Assembly (NCBI RefSeq): GCF_037996825.1
Contig: NZ_JBBNAC010000001.1
Span: forward strand, 2,356,001-2,420,000
Reading direction: 5' to 3'
DNA length: 64,000 nucleotides
Source of the DNA: Bdellovibrio sp. BCCA
GTDB taxonomy: Bacteria; Bdellovibrionota; Bdellovibrionia; Bdellovibrionales; Bdellovibrionaceae
The notes under the pieces were generated by a model. That model saw nothing but the letters and a program-made list of their open reading frames with translations. It ran no database searches and was not told where the DNA came from. Positions 25,740 through 34,587 of this stretch are shown here, one piece after another. The position numbers and the translations under genes were made by a program. Within the stretch, counting starts at the first letter, position 1. The number at the start of each line of letters is the position of its first letter.

Positions 25740-26846
25740 TTAACCTTTGTAAGGTCTGTATTCCATGTGAAGGTCTTTAGCTACTGGCTCATAACATACG
25801 TAACCACCGTAAGTGTTCAAACCTTTGAACAACGCTGGTGATTTCGCAATAGCGTCTTCAACGCCCATTGCAGCTAGCATAGAACCGTACTTCGCAGTGA
25901 CGTTTGTCAAAGCGTAAGTCGAAGTTCTAGGCACAACACCTGGCATGTTAGGCACACAGTAATGGATCACACCGTCAACTTCGTAAGTTGGGTTTTGGTG
26001 AGAAGTCGGACGGCAAGTCTCGATGCAACCACCTTGGTCAACTGCAACGTCAACAACAACAGAACCTTTGCTCATAGAAGCAATCATCTCTTTAGAAACA
26101 AGAGTTGGAGCTTTATGGCCTGTGATCAAAACACCACCGATCACAAGATCAGAATCTTTCACCGAATCTTCGATGTTTTTAGAGTTTGAGAACAAAGTCA
26201 TGCAACGACCTTGGAAGATATCATCAAGATATTCCAAGCGCGCTGTATTCACATCAAGGATCGTCACAGAAGCGCCAAGGCCGACAGCCATTTTCGCTGC
26301 GTTCGTACCAACAACACCACCACCGATGATAGTGACTTTAGCTGGTTTTACACCTGTTACACCACCCATCAAGATGCCTTTTCCACCATGATCTTTTTGG
26401 AGGTAGAAAGCACCGATTTGCGTCGCCATACGACCTGCGACTTCAGACATAGGAGTCAAAAGTGGCAAAGAACCATTATCCAATTGGATTGTTTCGTAAG
26501 CGATCGCTTTCACTTTACGTTCACAAAGAACTTTTGTGAGCTTCGCTTCTGCAGCCAAGTGAAGGTAAGTGTAAAGGATTTGGTTTTCCTTCATGAGTTC
26601 GTATTCGTCAGGAAGTGGCTCTTTCACTTTTTGGATCATGTCTGCTTTTGCATACACTTCTTTTTTAGTGTCGATGATTTTCGCACCAGCTTTTTCGTAT
26701 TGTTCATTGCTGATACCAGAACCAACACCCGCGTCTTTTTCAACGATAACTGTGTGGCCTTCTTTCACGTACTGACGAACGCCAGCTTCAGTGATACCAA
26801 CACGGTTCTCAGAAATTTTAATCTCCTTAGGAACACCGATAATCAT
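25740..26846 (-). CDS. ald: Alanine dehydrogenase
   Basis: Catalyses NAD-dependent interconversion of L-alanine with pyruvate and ammonia. The 368 residues fit the family. Landmarks: [17 protein letters not shown] at the N-terminus, the catalytic Lys/His region ([18 protein letters not shown]), the nucleotide-binding [13 protein letters not shown], and [16 protein letters not shown]. Codon use is strongly biased, suggesting high expression. A small hairpin (GGGGTT/AACCCC, 26861-26880) lies just before the ribosome site. In a predator this is a plausible entry of prey-derived alanine into carbon metabolism. Confidence 0.97.
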   Translation of the reverse strand: MIIGVPKEIKISENRVGITEAGVRQYVKEGHTVIVEKDAGVGSGISNEQYEKAGAKIIDTKKEVYAKADMIQKVKEPLPDEYELMKENQILYTYLHLAAEAKLTKVLCERKVKAIAYETIQLDNGSLPLLTPMSEVAGRMATQIGAFYLQKDHGGKGILMGGVTGVKPAKVTIIGGGVVGTNAAKMAVGLGASVTILDVNTARLEYLDDIFQGRCMTLFSNSKNIEDSVKDSDLVIGGVLITGHKAPTLVSKEMIASMSKGSVVVDVAVDQGGCIETCRPTSHQNPTYEVDGVIHYCVPNMPGVVPRTSTYALTNVTAKYGSMLAAMGVEDAIAKSPALFKGLNTYGGYVCYEPVAKDLHMEYRPYKG

Positions 26847-26946
26847 GATTACTCCTGTCGGGGGTTCTTATTAAAACCCCTTCTGTTAAACCTCATTTTG
26901 ACAACCCAGGAAATATGCCAGATCGGCAATAAAAAGCAACGGGCCC

Positions 26947-26991
26947 AAGGTGCCTGACGCAGTATGGGCCGAAAAAAGAAGCAGGCACCTT
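26947..26991. repeat. Inverted repeat with AAGGTGCCTG arms
   Basis: AAGGTGCCTG (26947-26956) and its exact complement (26982-26991) lie between the divergent ald and NlpC/P60-like genes; the right arm is followed by TTT. It could act as a terminator or be one copy of a dispersed repeat. No second copy was noticed in this window. Confidence 0.5.
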
Positions 26992-27126
26992 TTACAGGCT
27001 TGTTTAGCGAATAACGGCGGTCCTTCTGAAAAAGGGCCTCAAATGCAATTAAATCGACTTATATGCCGTATTTTTTGGCAGAGGTGTTGCTCCTTCCGTT
27101 CCCGAATATAATCGTGGAGAATTTCT

Positions 27127-28785
27127 ATGAAGTTTCTAGGCACCATCTCGTTCGTTTTTCTGGCCTCTTTTGCGGCTCAGGCCCAGTCTGCGGCGACCCA
27201 GTGGCGTATTACTCAGCCGACCTGGACAGACCTGCATGAACGTCAATTTGGCGAGTTTGTTACACGTATTGGTGAGGCCGTTGAAAAACGTCAATGCTGG
27301 AAAGTGGATAACTGCCTCAAAAGCTCCGCGAACCCTTATTTCAATTCAGATCCTGCAGGTCTTAAATATTTCGCAGACTGCGCGGATCTTCCTTATTACT
27401 TGCGCGCGTATTTTTCATGGAAAAACGGTCTTCCGTTTTCGATCGTGAGCGAGGTTAAAGCGAACTTAGAGCCGGGACAAGATCCTAAAGAAGTGAAGGA
27501 CCTTCGCTACAACAACCTCGGCAACTACGTAAATAAACGCTACGACGTTCTCACAAAGAATGGCCTTTTCAAAAATACATACCCGAATGCTCTTGAAGTT
27601 TTGAATGACATCGTTCCAGGTTACACATTCTCTGCGACGTACCGTATGTTGGGTGATGTTGATCAAGACCTTTTCACGGATTTCTATCCTGCTAAAATTG
27701 ATCGCAACGGTGTTCGTCCTGGAACTGTGATCTACGATCCTAATGGGCACGTGGCGATTGTTTATAAAGTCGCTGATGATGGACGTGTTTTCTACATCGA
27801 TGCTCACCCTGACAACTCTTTGACGATGGGGATGTTCACACCGAAGTTTGTTCGCAGCCGTCCTGCTCAAGGTGCCGGATTTAAAAACTTCCGTCCTTTG
27901 GCAGTCGTAGACGCAAAATTGGATTCATCCGGAAATTATATTGGTGGAAAAATTATTGCTGCTGCTAACACACAACTCGCTTCATTTGGTTTGGAGCAAT
28001 ACTACGGAACACAACCCGATCCTCAAGGTTGGAGCAAAGGCAAGTTCGTCATCAACGGACAGACTGTGAATTTCTACGACTACGTTCGTATGAGCTTGAT
28101 GCAAGGTGAACAGCATATTGATCCATTAAAAGACATGGCACAATTGACAGATGATATTTGCGTAAGCTTAAAAGACCGCGTTGACGCTGTCGAGGCCGCT
28201 CGCACTTCAGGGGTTTACTTGAAACCTCATCCAGAAAAATTACCGGCGAACATTTATGGCGCTGAAGGCGAATGGGAGGCTTATGCCACTCCTTCTCGTG
28301 ATGCGCGTTTGAAAGTGGCTTTCATTGATTTATTGAATCAAACAAAATCAAACATTGAACGCTACAAAAAAAGAGATCCGGCCATCCGTTATAGCGGCGG
28401 AAACTTAGCGGCTGACTTGTTTGCAATTTATGCGCAAAAAGCTCAGGCTTGTCAGTTCTCTTACACGACGACAAATGGTCTGACCGTAAGAATGAACTTG
28501 GAAGCTGCCCGCCAAAGATTGTTTGCGATGAGTTTTGACCCTTATCACTGTATTGAAAATCGCTGGGGCGCAAGACTTGATCAAGAAATGGCTTCTTGCA
28601 CAGACGACGAAAACAAACGCGCGTGGTATGAAAAAGAAAAATGGTTGCGCAATCAACCTGAGCGTAAATACGACGCTCGTATGGATTACACGCTGGATGA
28701 GATCACGGGCCCGATGCCCGGCGGGGTGGGAATCGAAACCGCTCCCGATGTGGACATCGTTGGCTACTTGAAATCACAAAGATAA
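27127..28785 (+). CDS. Secreted protein with a candidate NlpC/P60-like Cys-His site
   Basis: The 552-residue protein has a signal peptide (cleavage near AQA-QSA). A candidate papain-like active site is present: C85 in YFADCADLPYY, H208 in DPNGHVAIVYKV, and D225/H227 in FYIDAHPDN, in the order and spacing of NlpC/P60 and related amidases that cut peptidoglycan peptides. The C-terminal 300 residues are helical with several Cys and unrecognised. It is monogenic, with a terminator after it. Function as a wall amidase is an inference; a protease or an inactive relative is possible. Confidence 0.65.
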   Translation: MKFLGTISFVFLASFAAQAQSAATQWRITQPTWTDLHERQFGEFVTRIGEAVEKRQCWKVDNCLKSSANPYFNSDPAGLKYFADCADLPYYLRAYFSWKNGLPFSIVSEVKANLEPGQDPKEVKDLRYNNLGNYVNKRYDVLTKNGLFKNTYPNALEVLNDIVPGYTFSATYRMLGDVDQDLFTDFYPAKIDRNGVRPGTVIYDPNGHVAIVYKVADDGRVFYIDAHPDNSLTMGMFTPKFVRSRPAQGAGFKNFRPLAVVDAKLDSSGNYIGGKIIAAANTQLASFGLEQYYGTQPDPQGWSKGKFVINGQTVNFYDYVRMSLMQGEQHIDPLKDMAQLTDDICVSLKDRVDAVEAARTSGVYLKPHPEKLPANIYGAEGEWEAYATPSRDARLKVAFIDLLNQTKSNIERYKKRDPAIRYSGGNLAADLFAIYAQKAQACQFSYTTTNGLTVRMNLEAARQRLFAMSFDPYHCIENRWGARLDQEMASCTDDENKRAWYEKEKWLRNQPERKYDARMDYTLDEITGPMPGGVGIETAPDVDIVGYLKSQR

Positions 28786-28793
28786 AAATCACC

Positions 28794-28827
28794 AAAGGCT
28801 GCATGGAAAACCCTGCAGCCTTTTTCT
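28794..28827 (+). terminator. Terminator after the NlpC/P60-like gene
   Basis: AAAGGCTGCA (28794-28803) pairs with TGCAGCCTTT (28814-28823), followed by TTCTTTT. A standard factor-independent terminator 8 bases after the stop. Confidence 0.9.
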
Positions 28828-28868
28828 TTTCCCTCCAGTAAGATCCGATAATCGCATTTCAAGAAGGT

Positions 28869-29002
28869 TACATTTCGATATAATGTAGGCCCGAAATCAG
28901 CTTACTCAAAATTACCAAATGAAAAGTAAGCCCAAACCTAATATATCGAATTTGAATGCCTCCAGCAGCCTTGAAAAAAATAATACAATGTATTACATTG
29001 TA
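28869..29002 (+). promoter_or_regulatory. brnTA promoter with two BrnA-type operators
   Basis: A consensus -10 box TATAAT is at 28879-28884, inside an inverted repeat TACATT-N7-AATGTA (28869-28887). A second, tighter palindrome, TACAATGTA-T-TACATTGTA, is at 28984-29002. Both share the half-site AATGTA. BrnTA systems are known to be autoregulated by the antitoxin, so these are probable BrnA binding sites. The second site overlaps the proposed brnT start codon. Confidence 0.65.
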
Positions 29003-29278
29003 GGAGCGGTCGTTCGATGGGACGACAAAAAGGCCCAAGCCAATCTTAAGAAACATGGAGTTTCTTTCGAAGAGGCCGCAACCGTTCTATTTACAGAGAA
29101 CACCATTGAAATTGAAGATCTCAGACATGACGAACAAAGATTTATCACTATTGGTTTCTCAGTTCGCACAAGGCTTCTTACGGTTGTCTACGCATACAGA
29201 TACAAAGAAGAAATAAGAATTATCTCGGCACGGAAAGCGACTAAAAACGAGGCTAAACAATATGAAGAAAGAATATAA
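28988..29278 (+). CDS. brnT: BrnT-family toxin (RelE-like RNase)
   Basis: The body matches BrnT: VRWDDKKAQANLKKHGVSFEEAATVLF, then DLRHDEQRFITIGFS, LLTVVYAYR and IRIISARKATKNE. These include the family's conserved Arg/His-type residues, so the toxin, an mRNA-cutting enzyme of RelE-like fold, is probably active. The start at 28988 gives 96 residues, the usual size; an ATG at 28919 would add 23 residues and also lacks a ribosome site, so the start is uncertain. It overlaps brnA by 17 bases. Confidence 0.88.
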   Translation: MYYIVGAVVRWDDKKAQANLKKHGVSFEEAATVLFTENTIEIEDLRHDEQRFITIGFSVRTRLLTVVYAYRYKEEIRIISARKATKNEAKQYEERI

Positions 29279-29513
29279 TTTTTCAAAAGGTAAAGTGAGA
29301 AAAAAACCGACCCTCAATGCTAAGGACACGAAAGTGCAAACTAGCGTTAGGATTGATGCAGATATTTTTTTATGGCTCCAAGCCGAAGCGGACAGGCAGC
29401 ATCTGCCGTACCAAACCCTGCTCAATAAATATTTGCGTGATGCTATGGATAAACCTTCGATTGAAAGCAGACTTGCCGCTATCGAAAAAGCCGTCTTTAA
29501 AAAAGCTTTATAG
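29262..29513 (+). CDS. brnA: BrnA-family antitoxin
   Basis: An 83-residue protein starting MKKEYNFSKGK, the typical BrnA N-terminus that inhibits BrnT, followed by a ribbon-helix-helix-like DNA-binding part (VQTSVRIDADIFLWLQAEA, LPYQTLLNKYLRDAM). It neutralises the toxin and represses the operon. The toxin-first order and overlap are normal for this system. The pair sits between a terminator and the convergent lpxC, as a small inserted cassette would. Confidence 0.9.
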   Translation: MKKEYNFSKGKVRKKPTLNAKDTKVQTSVRIDADIFLWLQAEADRQHLPYQTLLNKYLRDAMDKPSIESRLAAIEKAVFKKAL

Positions 29514-29525
29514 GGTTCAAGAACG

Positions 29526-30434
29526 CTACATTGGAACAGTCCAGCCGTTGTAGCGCTGAACTTCTTCGGAGATATCGGCTCCGAGTTCTACGTGACGGTA
29601 GCTTGTTGGGGAGTCCCAGATTTTTTTAACGAGCTTATTCATCACATCGTGGCCGGCTTTATAGAGCACCACGTGTCCCATCAAAGGCATTTCTAAAGTC
29701 ACAAGATCTCCCAGGGCATCTAAGGCTTTGTGACGAACGAACTCATCTTCCCAACGAAGACCTTCGGGATTGATGATGGCTTCGTGATCTAAAACGATAC
29801 AGTTATCAAGGCTGCCGCCTTTAGCAAGACCGCGGGATTTTAGGGCCTCGACGTCTTTCATAAAACCAAAAGTTCTGGCACCTGCGACATCGCGACCGAA
29901 AGATTGTTCGTTGATATCCAAATCAATTGTCTGCTTTCCGATTTTTGGATGAGGGAAATCAATTGTCACCGTCAGACGTAGTCCGTGGTAAGGAACAACG
30001 TAGGCGTGCTTCTCCCCTTCGCTAAAATAAATCGGTTCGGTGATGTAGCAGTATTTGCGGGGTTGATCTTGCTCCACAATGCCGACCTCTAAAAGAGCTT
30101 TCAAAAAGTCGCGAGCACTCCCATCGCCGATCGGAATTTCAGGGCCATCAAGTTCAATAAATAAATTATCAATACGAAGAGCCGACAATGCTGACAAACA
30201 GTGTTCAATCGTTGCGACAGAAAAAGCGCCGCCACCAATGGTTGTTTGGTGAGATGTCGCTTGAACATTTTTAGCTGTGACTTTGAGTGAAGGACTGCCC
30301 GGCAAATCATTGCGGATAAAGTAAACGCCCGTATCAGCAGGAGCTGGCCTGAAAGTGAGAGTGCAAGGATCACCTGAATGAATCCCGATACCATGAACAA
30401 CTGTTTTTTTACGGATCGTTTTCTGCAAAAACAT
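29526..30434 (-). CDS. lpxC: UDP-3-O-acyl-N-acetylglucosamine deacetylase LpxC
   Basis: Catalyses the committed step of lipid A synthesis. The zinc ligands and base are conserved: E77-H78 in ATIEHCLSAL and H235/D239 in FVRHKALDALGD. QKTIRKKTVVHGIGIHSG and GPEIPIGDGSA are family signatures. It has 302 residues, the usual length. It is the last gene of the minus-strand run ruvC-ruvA-ruvB-asparaginase-lpxC, starting 21 bases after the asparaginase stop, so co-transcription is likely despite unrelated functions. Confidence 0.97.
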   Translation of the reverse strand: MFLQKTIRKKTVVHGIGIHSGDPCTLTFRPAPADTGVYFIRNDLPGSPSLKVTAKNVQATSHQTTIGGGAFSVATIEHCLSALSALRIDNLFIELDGPEIPIGDGSARDFLKALLEVGIVEQDQPRKYCYITEPIYFSEGEKHAYVVPYHGLRLTVTIDFPHPKIGKQTIDLDINEQSFGRDVAGARTFGFMKDVEALKSRGLAKGGSLDNCIVLDHEAIINPEGLRWEDEFVRHKALDALGDLVTLEMPLMGHVVLYKAGHDVMNKLVKKIWDSPTSYRHVELGADISEEVQRYNGWTVPM

Positions 30435-30455
30435 ACTAGTTAGACATTACTCTAA

Positions 30456-31460
30456 CTAGCGGGCCTTCGCAATGCGCATTTGCCCGACGACATCGCCCTT
30501 CCAGTTCGTCACCGTCGGCATTGTGTACTTGGCCAAGGCTTTGAACTCCGTCTCATTAAGACCACCCAATTGCAGTAATAACGAAGCTGTTGCCACTTGA
30601 GCGGCGCGACCGGCGCCATCAGAGGCTTTGATTGCGAAGGCGACTCTTTTTTCTGGAAGAACTCCGCAGAACACACCTTCAGCTCCACCTTTGATAATAG
30701 CCCTTCCGTGTGTCTTTTCAATCACAGCTGTGGCGAAATTGTCACTGCCGGAAATGTAAAACGGAAAACTTCTCACAGCTCGCAAAATGCGCTCTGAAGC
30801 GGCTTTCCTTGCCGGAGATTCTTTGGAGTTGATCAAAACAGACATCCCTACGGCCATGTTTTGCAGAGGAACGGCGTAAGTGGGAATTCCACAACCATCA
30901 ATTCCGTAGGCGGTTTTTGAATGATCGTAGCGCATGGTTTCGGTCAAAACTTTGCGCAAACGTTTCTGCGCATTATGTTCGTATTTTTCATAACCCGTTG
31001 GATCTTCACCCAAGTGCAAACATGTCGTGATAAGTGCTGAATGTTTTCCTGCACAGTTATTACAAAGCACAGTGGGCTTTTGCCCTTTGCGAGTCATTTC
31101 CAAAGCGCTTTCTTCGTTATAAGGAAGATGTGGAGCGCAGACGTAAGATGATTCTTTAATGCCAACCTTGTCCATCCACTGCGTGAGTGCCGTGATGTGA
31201 TCTTTTTCTCCGCGATGAGAAGAACAAGCTAAAGCAATGTGCTTATCTTCAAGTTCAAATTTATCAGCGGCACCTGATTCAATAAGTGGTAAAGCTTGAA
31301 GCATTTTGATCGCACTTCGAGGCATCGTTAGAAACTGCGGATGCCCCCAGTACTGAGTGATGCTGCCGATTTCATTCACAACGACAGCCATGACTTGATG
31401 AAGGGACTCCACAACGGGGCCCCGTAATACTTCAACAACCAGCGGTTGCTTTGAAGCCAT
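30456..31460 (-). CDS. L-asparaginase (Rhizobium-type, asparaginase II family)
   Basis: The 334-residue cytoplasmic protein matches the AnsA/ReAII-type asparaginase family, not the E. coli type: VEVLRGPVVESLHQ, HPQFLTMPRSAIKMLQALPLIESGAAD, LACSSHRGEKDH, VLCNNCAGKHSAL and YGIDGCGIPTYAVPL. The Ser-Cys and Lys residues in SSHRGE and CAGKHS correspond to the catalytic/zinc region. It hydrolyses asparagine to aspartate and ammonia. The gene begins 1 base after the ruvB stop. Confidence 0.92.
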   Translation of the reverse strand: MASKQPLVVEVLRGPVVESLHQVMAVVVNEIGSITQYWGHPQFLTMPRSAIKMLQALPLIESGAADKFELEDKHIALACSSHRGEKDHITALTQWMDKVGIKESSYVCAPHLPYNEESALEMTRKGQKPTVLCNNCAGKHSALITTCLHLGEDPTGYEKYEHNAQKRLRKVLTETMRYDHSKTAYGIDGCGIPTYAVPLQNMAVGMSVLINSKESPARKAASERILRAVRSFPFYISGSDNFATAVIEKTHGRAIIKGGAEGVFCGVLPEKRVAFAIKASDGAGRAAQVATASLLLQLGGLNETEFKALAKYTMPTVTNWKGDVVGQMRIAKAR

Positions 31461-31461
31461 A

Positions 31462-32454
31462 TTATTTCTCCGACATTAATACTGTGTTCTTCGCAAACTC
31501 AGTGATGACACGTCCACGCTGAGTTTTTTGAATAAAGCCTTCTTGAATCAAGAAAGGCTCATAGACCTCTTCAAGAGTGTCTCTCTCTTCACTGAGGGCC
31601 GCTGCTATTGTATCAATGCCGACGGGTCCACCGTTATATTTTTCTTGGATTAGGCTCAAAATACGACGATCCATCAGGTCCAGACCGTATTGATCCACAC
31701 CCAACTGGTTCAAAGCATAGACCGCGATATCCTTTGAGATCGTGCCGTTGCCTTTGACTTGAGCGTAATCGCGAACACGTTTTAATAATCTGTTCGCCAC
31801 GCGAGGAGTACCGCGAGATCGACGAGCGACTTCTTCAGCTCCTTCGGAATCCATTTTCACTTTGAGAATCTCTGAGGACCTCATCAAAATTTGTTGAAGG
31901 GCATCCTTATCATAAAACTGCAAACGCTCGACAATTCCGAAACGATCTCGGAACGGCGGATTTAAAAGTCCCGCTCTGGTTGTCGCCCCGACCAATGTAA
32001 ATGGTGCGAGTTGAAATTTCATTGAGCGAGCGCCAAGACCTTCTCCTGTTACGATGTCGATATAATAATCTTCCATCGCCGTATACAGATACTCTTCGAC
32101 GTGACGACTGAGACGATGAATCTCATCAATAAATAAAACAGAGTGCGGCTTAAGCGAAGTCAACACCGCCGCCAGATCACCTTTTTTATCGATCGCTGGA
32201 GCGGAGGTCATTTTAATTTCCGCCCCCATGTCGTTGGCGATAATTTTGGAAAGTGTCGTTTTACCCAAACCCGGAGGCCCACACAAAAGAACGTGATCCA
32301 AAGATTCACCACGGTGTTTCGCCGCCGCTACGAAAACTTTTAATTTTTCTTTCACATCAGTTTGACCGGGGAAGTCTTCGAACTTTTGCGGGCGCAGTTC
32401 GTTTTCCCAGCTCTTCTCCCCTTCTACGGGATCGCCTTCAAGGATGCGACTCAT
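31462..32454 (-). CDS. ruvB: Holliday junction branch migration ATPase RuvB
   Basis: An AAA+ motor of 330 residues with Walker A GPPGLGKTT (59-67), Walker B LFIDEIHRL, sensor-1-like GATTRAGLL and a C-terminal winged helix (KYNGGPVGIDTIAAALSEERDTLEEVYEPFLIQ). With RuvA it drives branch migration. Its ATG overlaps the ruvA stop by 4 bases. Confidence 0.98.
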   Translation of the reverse strand: MSRILEGDPVEGEKSWENELRPQKFEDFPGQTDVKEKLKVFVAAAKHRGESLDHVLLCGPPGLGKTTLSKIIANDMGAEIKMTSAPAIDKKGDLAAVLTSLKPHSVLFIDEIHRLSRHVEEYLYTAMEDYYIDIVTGEGLGARSMKFQLAPFTLVGATTRAGLLNPPFRDRFGIVERLQFYDKDALQQILMRSSEILKVKMDSEGAEEVARRSRGTPRVANRLLKRVRDYAQVKGNGTISKDIAVYALNQLGVDQYGLDLMDRRILSLIQEKYNGGPVGIDTIAAALSEERDTLEEVYEPFLIQEGFIQKTQRGRVITEFAKNTVLMSEK

Positions 32455-33032
32455 GACAAGCTCCCAGAAAGAGTTTGCAGACCTTTACGAACTCCGTCTT
32501 CTAAAGACGTATCCGTTGGCAACGTAGAAACGAATTGATCGACCAGTTGAGATTTGTAACCCAAGTTGAGCAAAGCCGAAGTGATTTGCGTGTGCGATTC
32601 TGATTTGGATTTGATTGTTTCTTCGATGGAAACAAGTTTTCCTTTTAAAGTCAGAATGATTTGTTCTGCAGTTTTCTTACCGACCTTCGGAAGGCTTGAA
32701 AGACCCTTGGCATTTCCGGCTTCAATCATTTCCTGAATTTGCGCGGGGCGACCGCCAGAAAGAATGCTCAACGCCATTTTAGGCCCGACACCATTCACTT
32801 TTAAAAGAGACAAGAAAAGATTTTTTTCTTCTTTAGAATGGAAACCAAAAAGATTCAAAGCATCTTCACGCACGTGCGTGTGAATCCACACGATAATGTC
32901 TTTACCTAAAAGAGATTGCAGGTCGATCAACGTGTTGGAGGACGCGTGAATTTCGTATCCCACACCTTGCACATCGATCAAAGCGGTGTCGCTTGCTACT
33001 TCAATAATTTTTCCACGTAAATAACCAATCAT
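32451..33032 (-). CDS. ruvA: Holliday junction DNA-binding protein RuvA
   Basis: A 193-residue protein with the N-terminal OB-fold (MIGYLRGKIIEV, VGYEIHAS), tandem helix-hairpin-helix motifs (FLSLLKVNGVGPKMALSIL and LSSLPKVGKKTAEQIILTLK) and a C-terminal RuvB-contacting domain. It recognises four-way junctions. It overlaps both ruvC and ruvB by 4 bases. Confidence 0.98.
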   Translation of the reverse strand: MIGYLRGKIIEVASDTALIDVQGVGYEIHASSNTLIDLQSLLGKDIIVWIHTHVREDALNLFGFHSKEEKNLFLSLLKVNGVGPKMALSILSGGRPAQIQEMIEAGNAKGLSSLPKVGKKTAEQIILTLKGKLVSIEETIKSKSESHTQITSALLNLGYKSQLVDQFVSTLPTDTSLEDGVRKGLQTLSGSLS

Positions 33033-33535
33033 AAACTCACCGCTCTCTCAAGAATCGCTTTTTTCTTTAACTCAAAGGCATGATGGCAGGCCATCGCCAA
33101 GGCATCGGAGGCGTCAATGCGATTGATCACCTTGATGTTCAGCACCGCTTTTAAAATCGCCTGCACGTCTTCTTTGGAAGCGCCACCGTTTCCGGTCACA
33201 CCTTTTTTTACGACCCGCGTGGCGTATTCGTAAACGTCGGCATCGCCCAAACCGGCTTCATACATCACGACTCCGCGGGCATGACCGAGCTTAAAAGCAC
33301 TGTCGGCGTTTTTTCCCAAAAAGATTTTTTCGATCACCACTTGGTTGGGTTTGTATTTTTCCATGACTTCACGGAAGGCTGAACCCAGTTCTTTCATGCG
33401 GCCCGGAAAAGCTTGATCAGCATCGAGCAAAATCACGCCGTGATTGATATGTTCAATCTTTCCGTTCGTGACTCGAACAACACCAAAACCAGTAATGCGG
33501 GAACCAGGATCGACCCCGAGAATCGTCAATGACAT
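33029..33535 (-). CDS. ruvC: Holliday junction resolvase RuvC
   Basis: A RNase-H-fold endonuclease that cuts four-way junctions. All four acidic catalytic residues are visible: D9 (LGVDPG), E69 (VVIEKIF), D141 and D144 (RIDASDALA). It has 168 residues, the usual size. It is the first gene of the ruvCAB run, divergent from a TPR gene 98 bases away. Confidence 0.98.
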   Translation of the reverse strand: MSLTILGVDPGSRITGFGVVRVTNGKIEHINHGVILLDADQAFPGRMKELGSAFREVMEKYKPNQVVIEKIFLGKNADSAFKLGHARGVVMYEAGLGDADVYEYATRVVKKGVTGNGGASKEDVQAILKAVLNIKVINRIDASDALAMACHHAFELKKKAILERAVSL

Positions 33536-33633
33536 TAAAACACCATCCGTCGCCCTTATTTGAAGCTGAAGCTATTGCTTAGTCAATAAATCTGAAATAG
33601 TATTTAGGTGTATCCACGAACGGATTGGGATTA

Positions 33634-34458
33634 ATGCAACTGATGAAAATAGATGCAAGCACTGTTGAAAAGTATCAAATGATTCTTGAGAAAGACCCGA
33701 ATTCTCAGGTGTTTGCTCCGTTGGCTGAAGCGTATCGTGAAATGAAAATGCTTCAGGAAGCGCAAAAAGTTGTGACTGCTGGCGTTCAACGCCACCCGCA
33801 ATTTGTTGGCGGCCTTGTCACTTACGCGAAAGTGATGCGCGACCTAGGACAATTACCAAAAGCCCTGGATGCCTTAAAGAGAGCCACTTCCCTGGCTCCA
33901 GAGAATATTTTAGCGCATCAATTGCTTGCCGAAGTTCAACTGGCTTCGAAAAATCCGAAGGACGCTCTTAAAGCGTTTAAAATGGTTTTGTTTTTAAATC
34001 CGAACTCTCAGTCAGCGCAAAAAGCTGTGCAAAAATTAGAATCTTTGACGGCCGATGAGTACGACGAAGAAGTTTTTGCGATGACAAAACTTCCGGAAGT
34101 GAATTTAGAAAAAACTCACGAACCCGTGACAAAATCGGAACCTGTGATGGTGATGCCTGCGCAACCGACGACTCCAAGCAAAGCCATGGAGCGCATGCTT
34201 TCTTTGATAGATGCCTTTATCGTGCGCAATGATTTGGAGAAAGCGCATGCTCTTTTAAAGGACACGCGCATTGAGTTTGGCGATCATCCGGAAATTCAAA
34301 GACGAATGAAGACTCTGCAAGTCCGATACAATGACACGGATGAGGCAACACCACTGCGCCCCCTACAGCCTCGCGATAAACTGATCCGCGAAAAGAAGTT
34401 AGAAGTTCTTGAGGCGATGCTGCGTCAAGTTGAAGAGTACCGCTCTCAAGGAATCTAA
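33634..34458 (+). CDS. TPR-repeat protein
   Basis: The N-terminal 140 residues are TPR-like repeats (VFAPLAEAYREMKMLQEAQKVV, GGLVTYAKVMRDLGQLPKALDALKRAT, ILAHQLLAEVQLASKNPKDALKAFKMV). The C-terminal half has a linker and a helical segment with another repeat-like motif (AFIVRNDLEKAHALLKD). It has no signal peptide, so is probably cytoplasmic. The ATG at 33634 is chosen over the TTG at 33625, since the GGATTGGGA upstream is the only G-rich sequence. The partner is unknown. It lies upstream of efp but with a separate promoter between. Confidence 0.75.
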   Translation: MQLMKIDASTVEKYQMILEKDPNSQVFAPLAEAYREMKMLQEAQKVVTAGVQRHPQFVGGLVTYAKVMRDLGQLPKALDALKRATSLAPENILAHQLLAEVQLASKNPKDALKAFKMVLFLNPNSQSAQKAVQKLESLTADEYDEEVFAMTKLPEVNLEKTHEPVTKSEPVMVMPAQPTTPSKAMERMLSLIDAFIVRNDLEKAHALLKDTRIEFGDHPEIQRRMKTLQVRYNDTDEATPLRPLQPRDKLIREKKLEVLEAMLRQVEEYRSQGI

Positions 34459-34520
34459 GCTCCTTCACCGCAAAACCATCTCTGACGCATTAAGACTACC
34501 GCCTCTCAAAAAGCCCATTG

Positions 34521-34550
34521 TTGACCAAATACAACCGTTTAGGACAATAT
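34521..34550 (+). promoter_or_regulatory. Probable efp promoter
   Basis: TTGACC (34521-34526) and CAATAT (34545-34550) are separated by 18 bases and lie 37 bases before the efp start, in otherwise non-coding sequence. An AAGGA ribosome site follows. Confidence 0.5.
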
Positions 34551-34587
34551 GGCCCTTCTGTAGTTTTAATATAACAAGGATTATACA

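Noticed and set aside
28919-28987. N-terminal extension of brnT from the ATG at 28919
   Set aside because: It would make the toxin longer than usual, the extension is low-complexity, and no ribosome site precedes it; kept only as an alternative.
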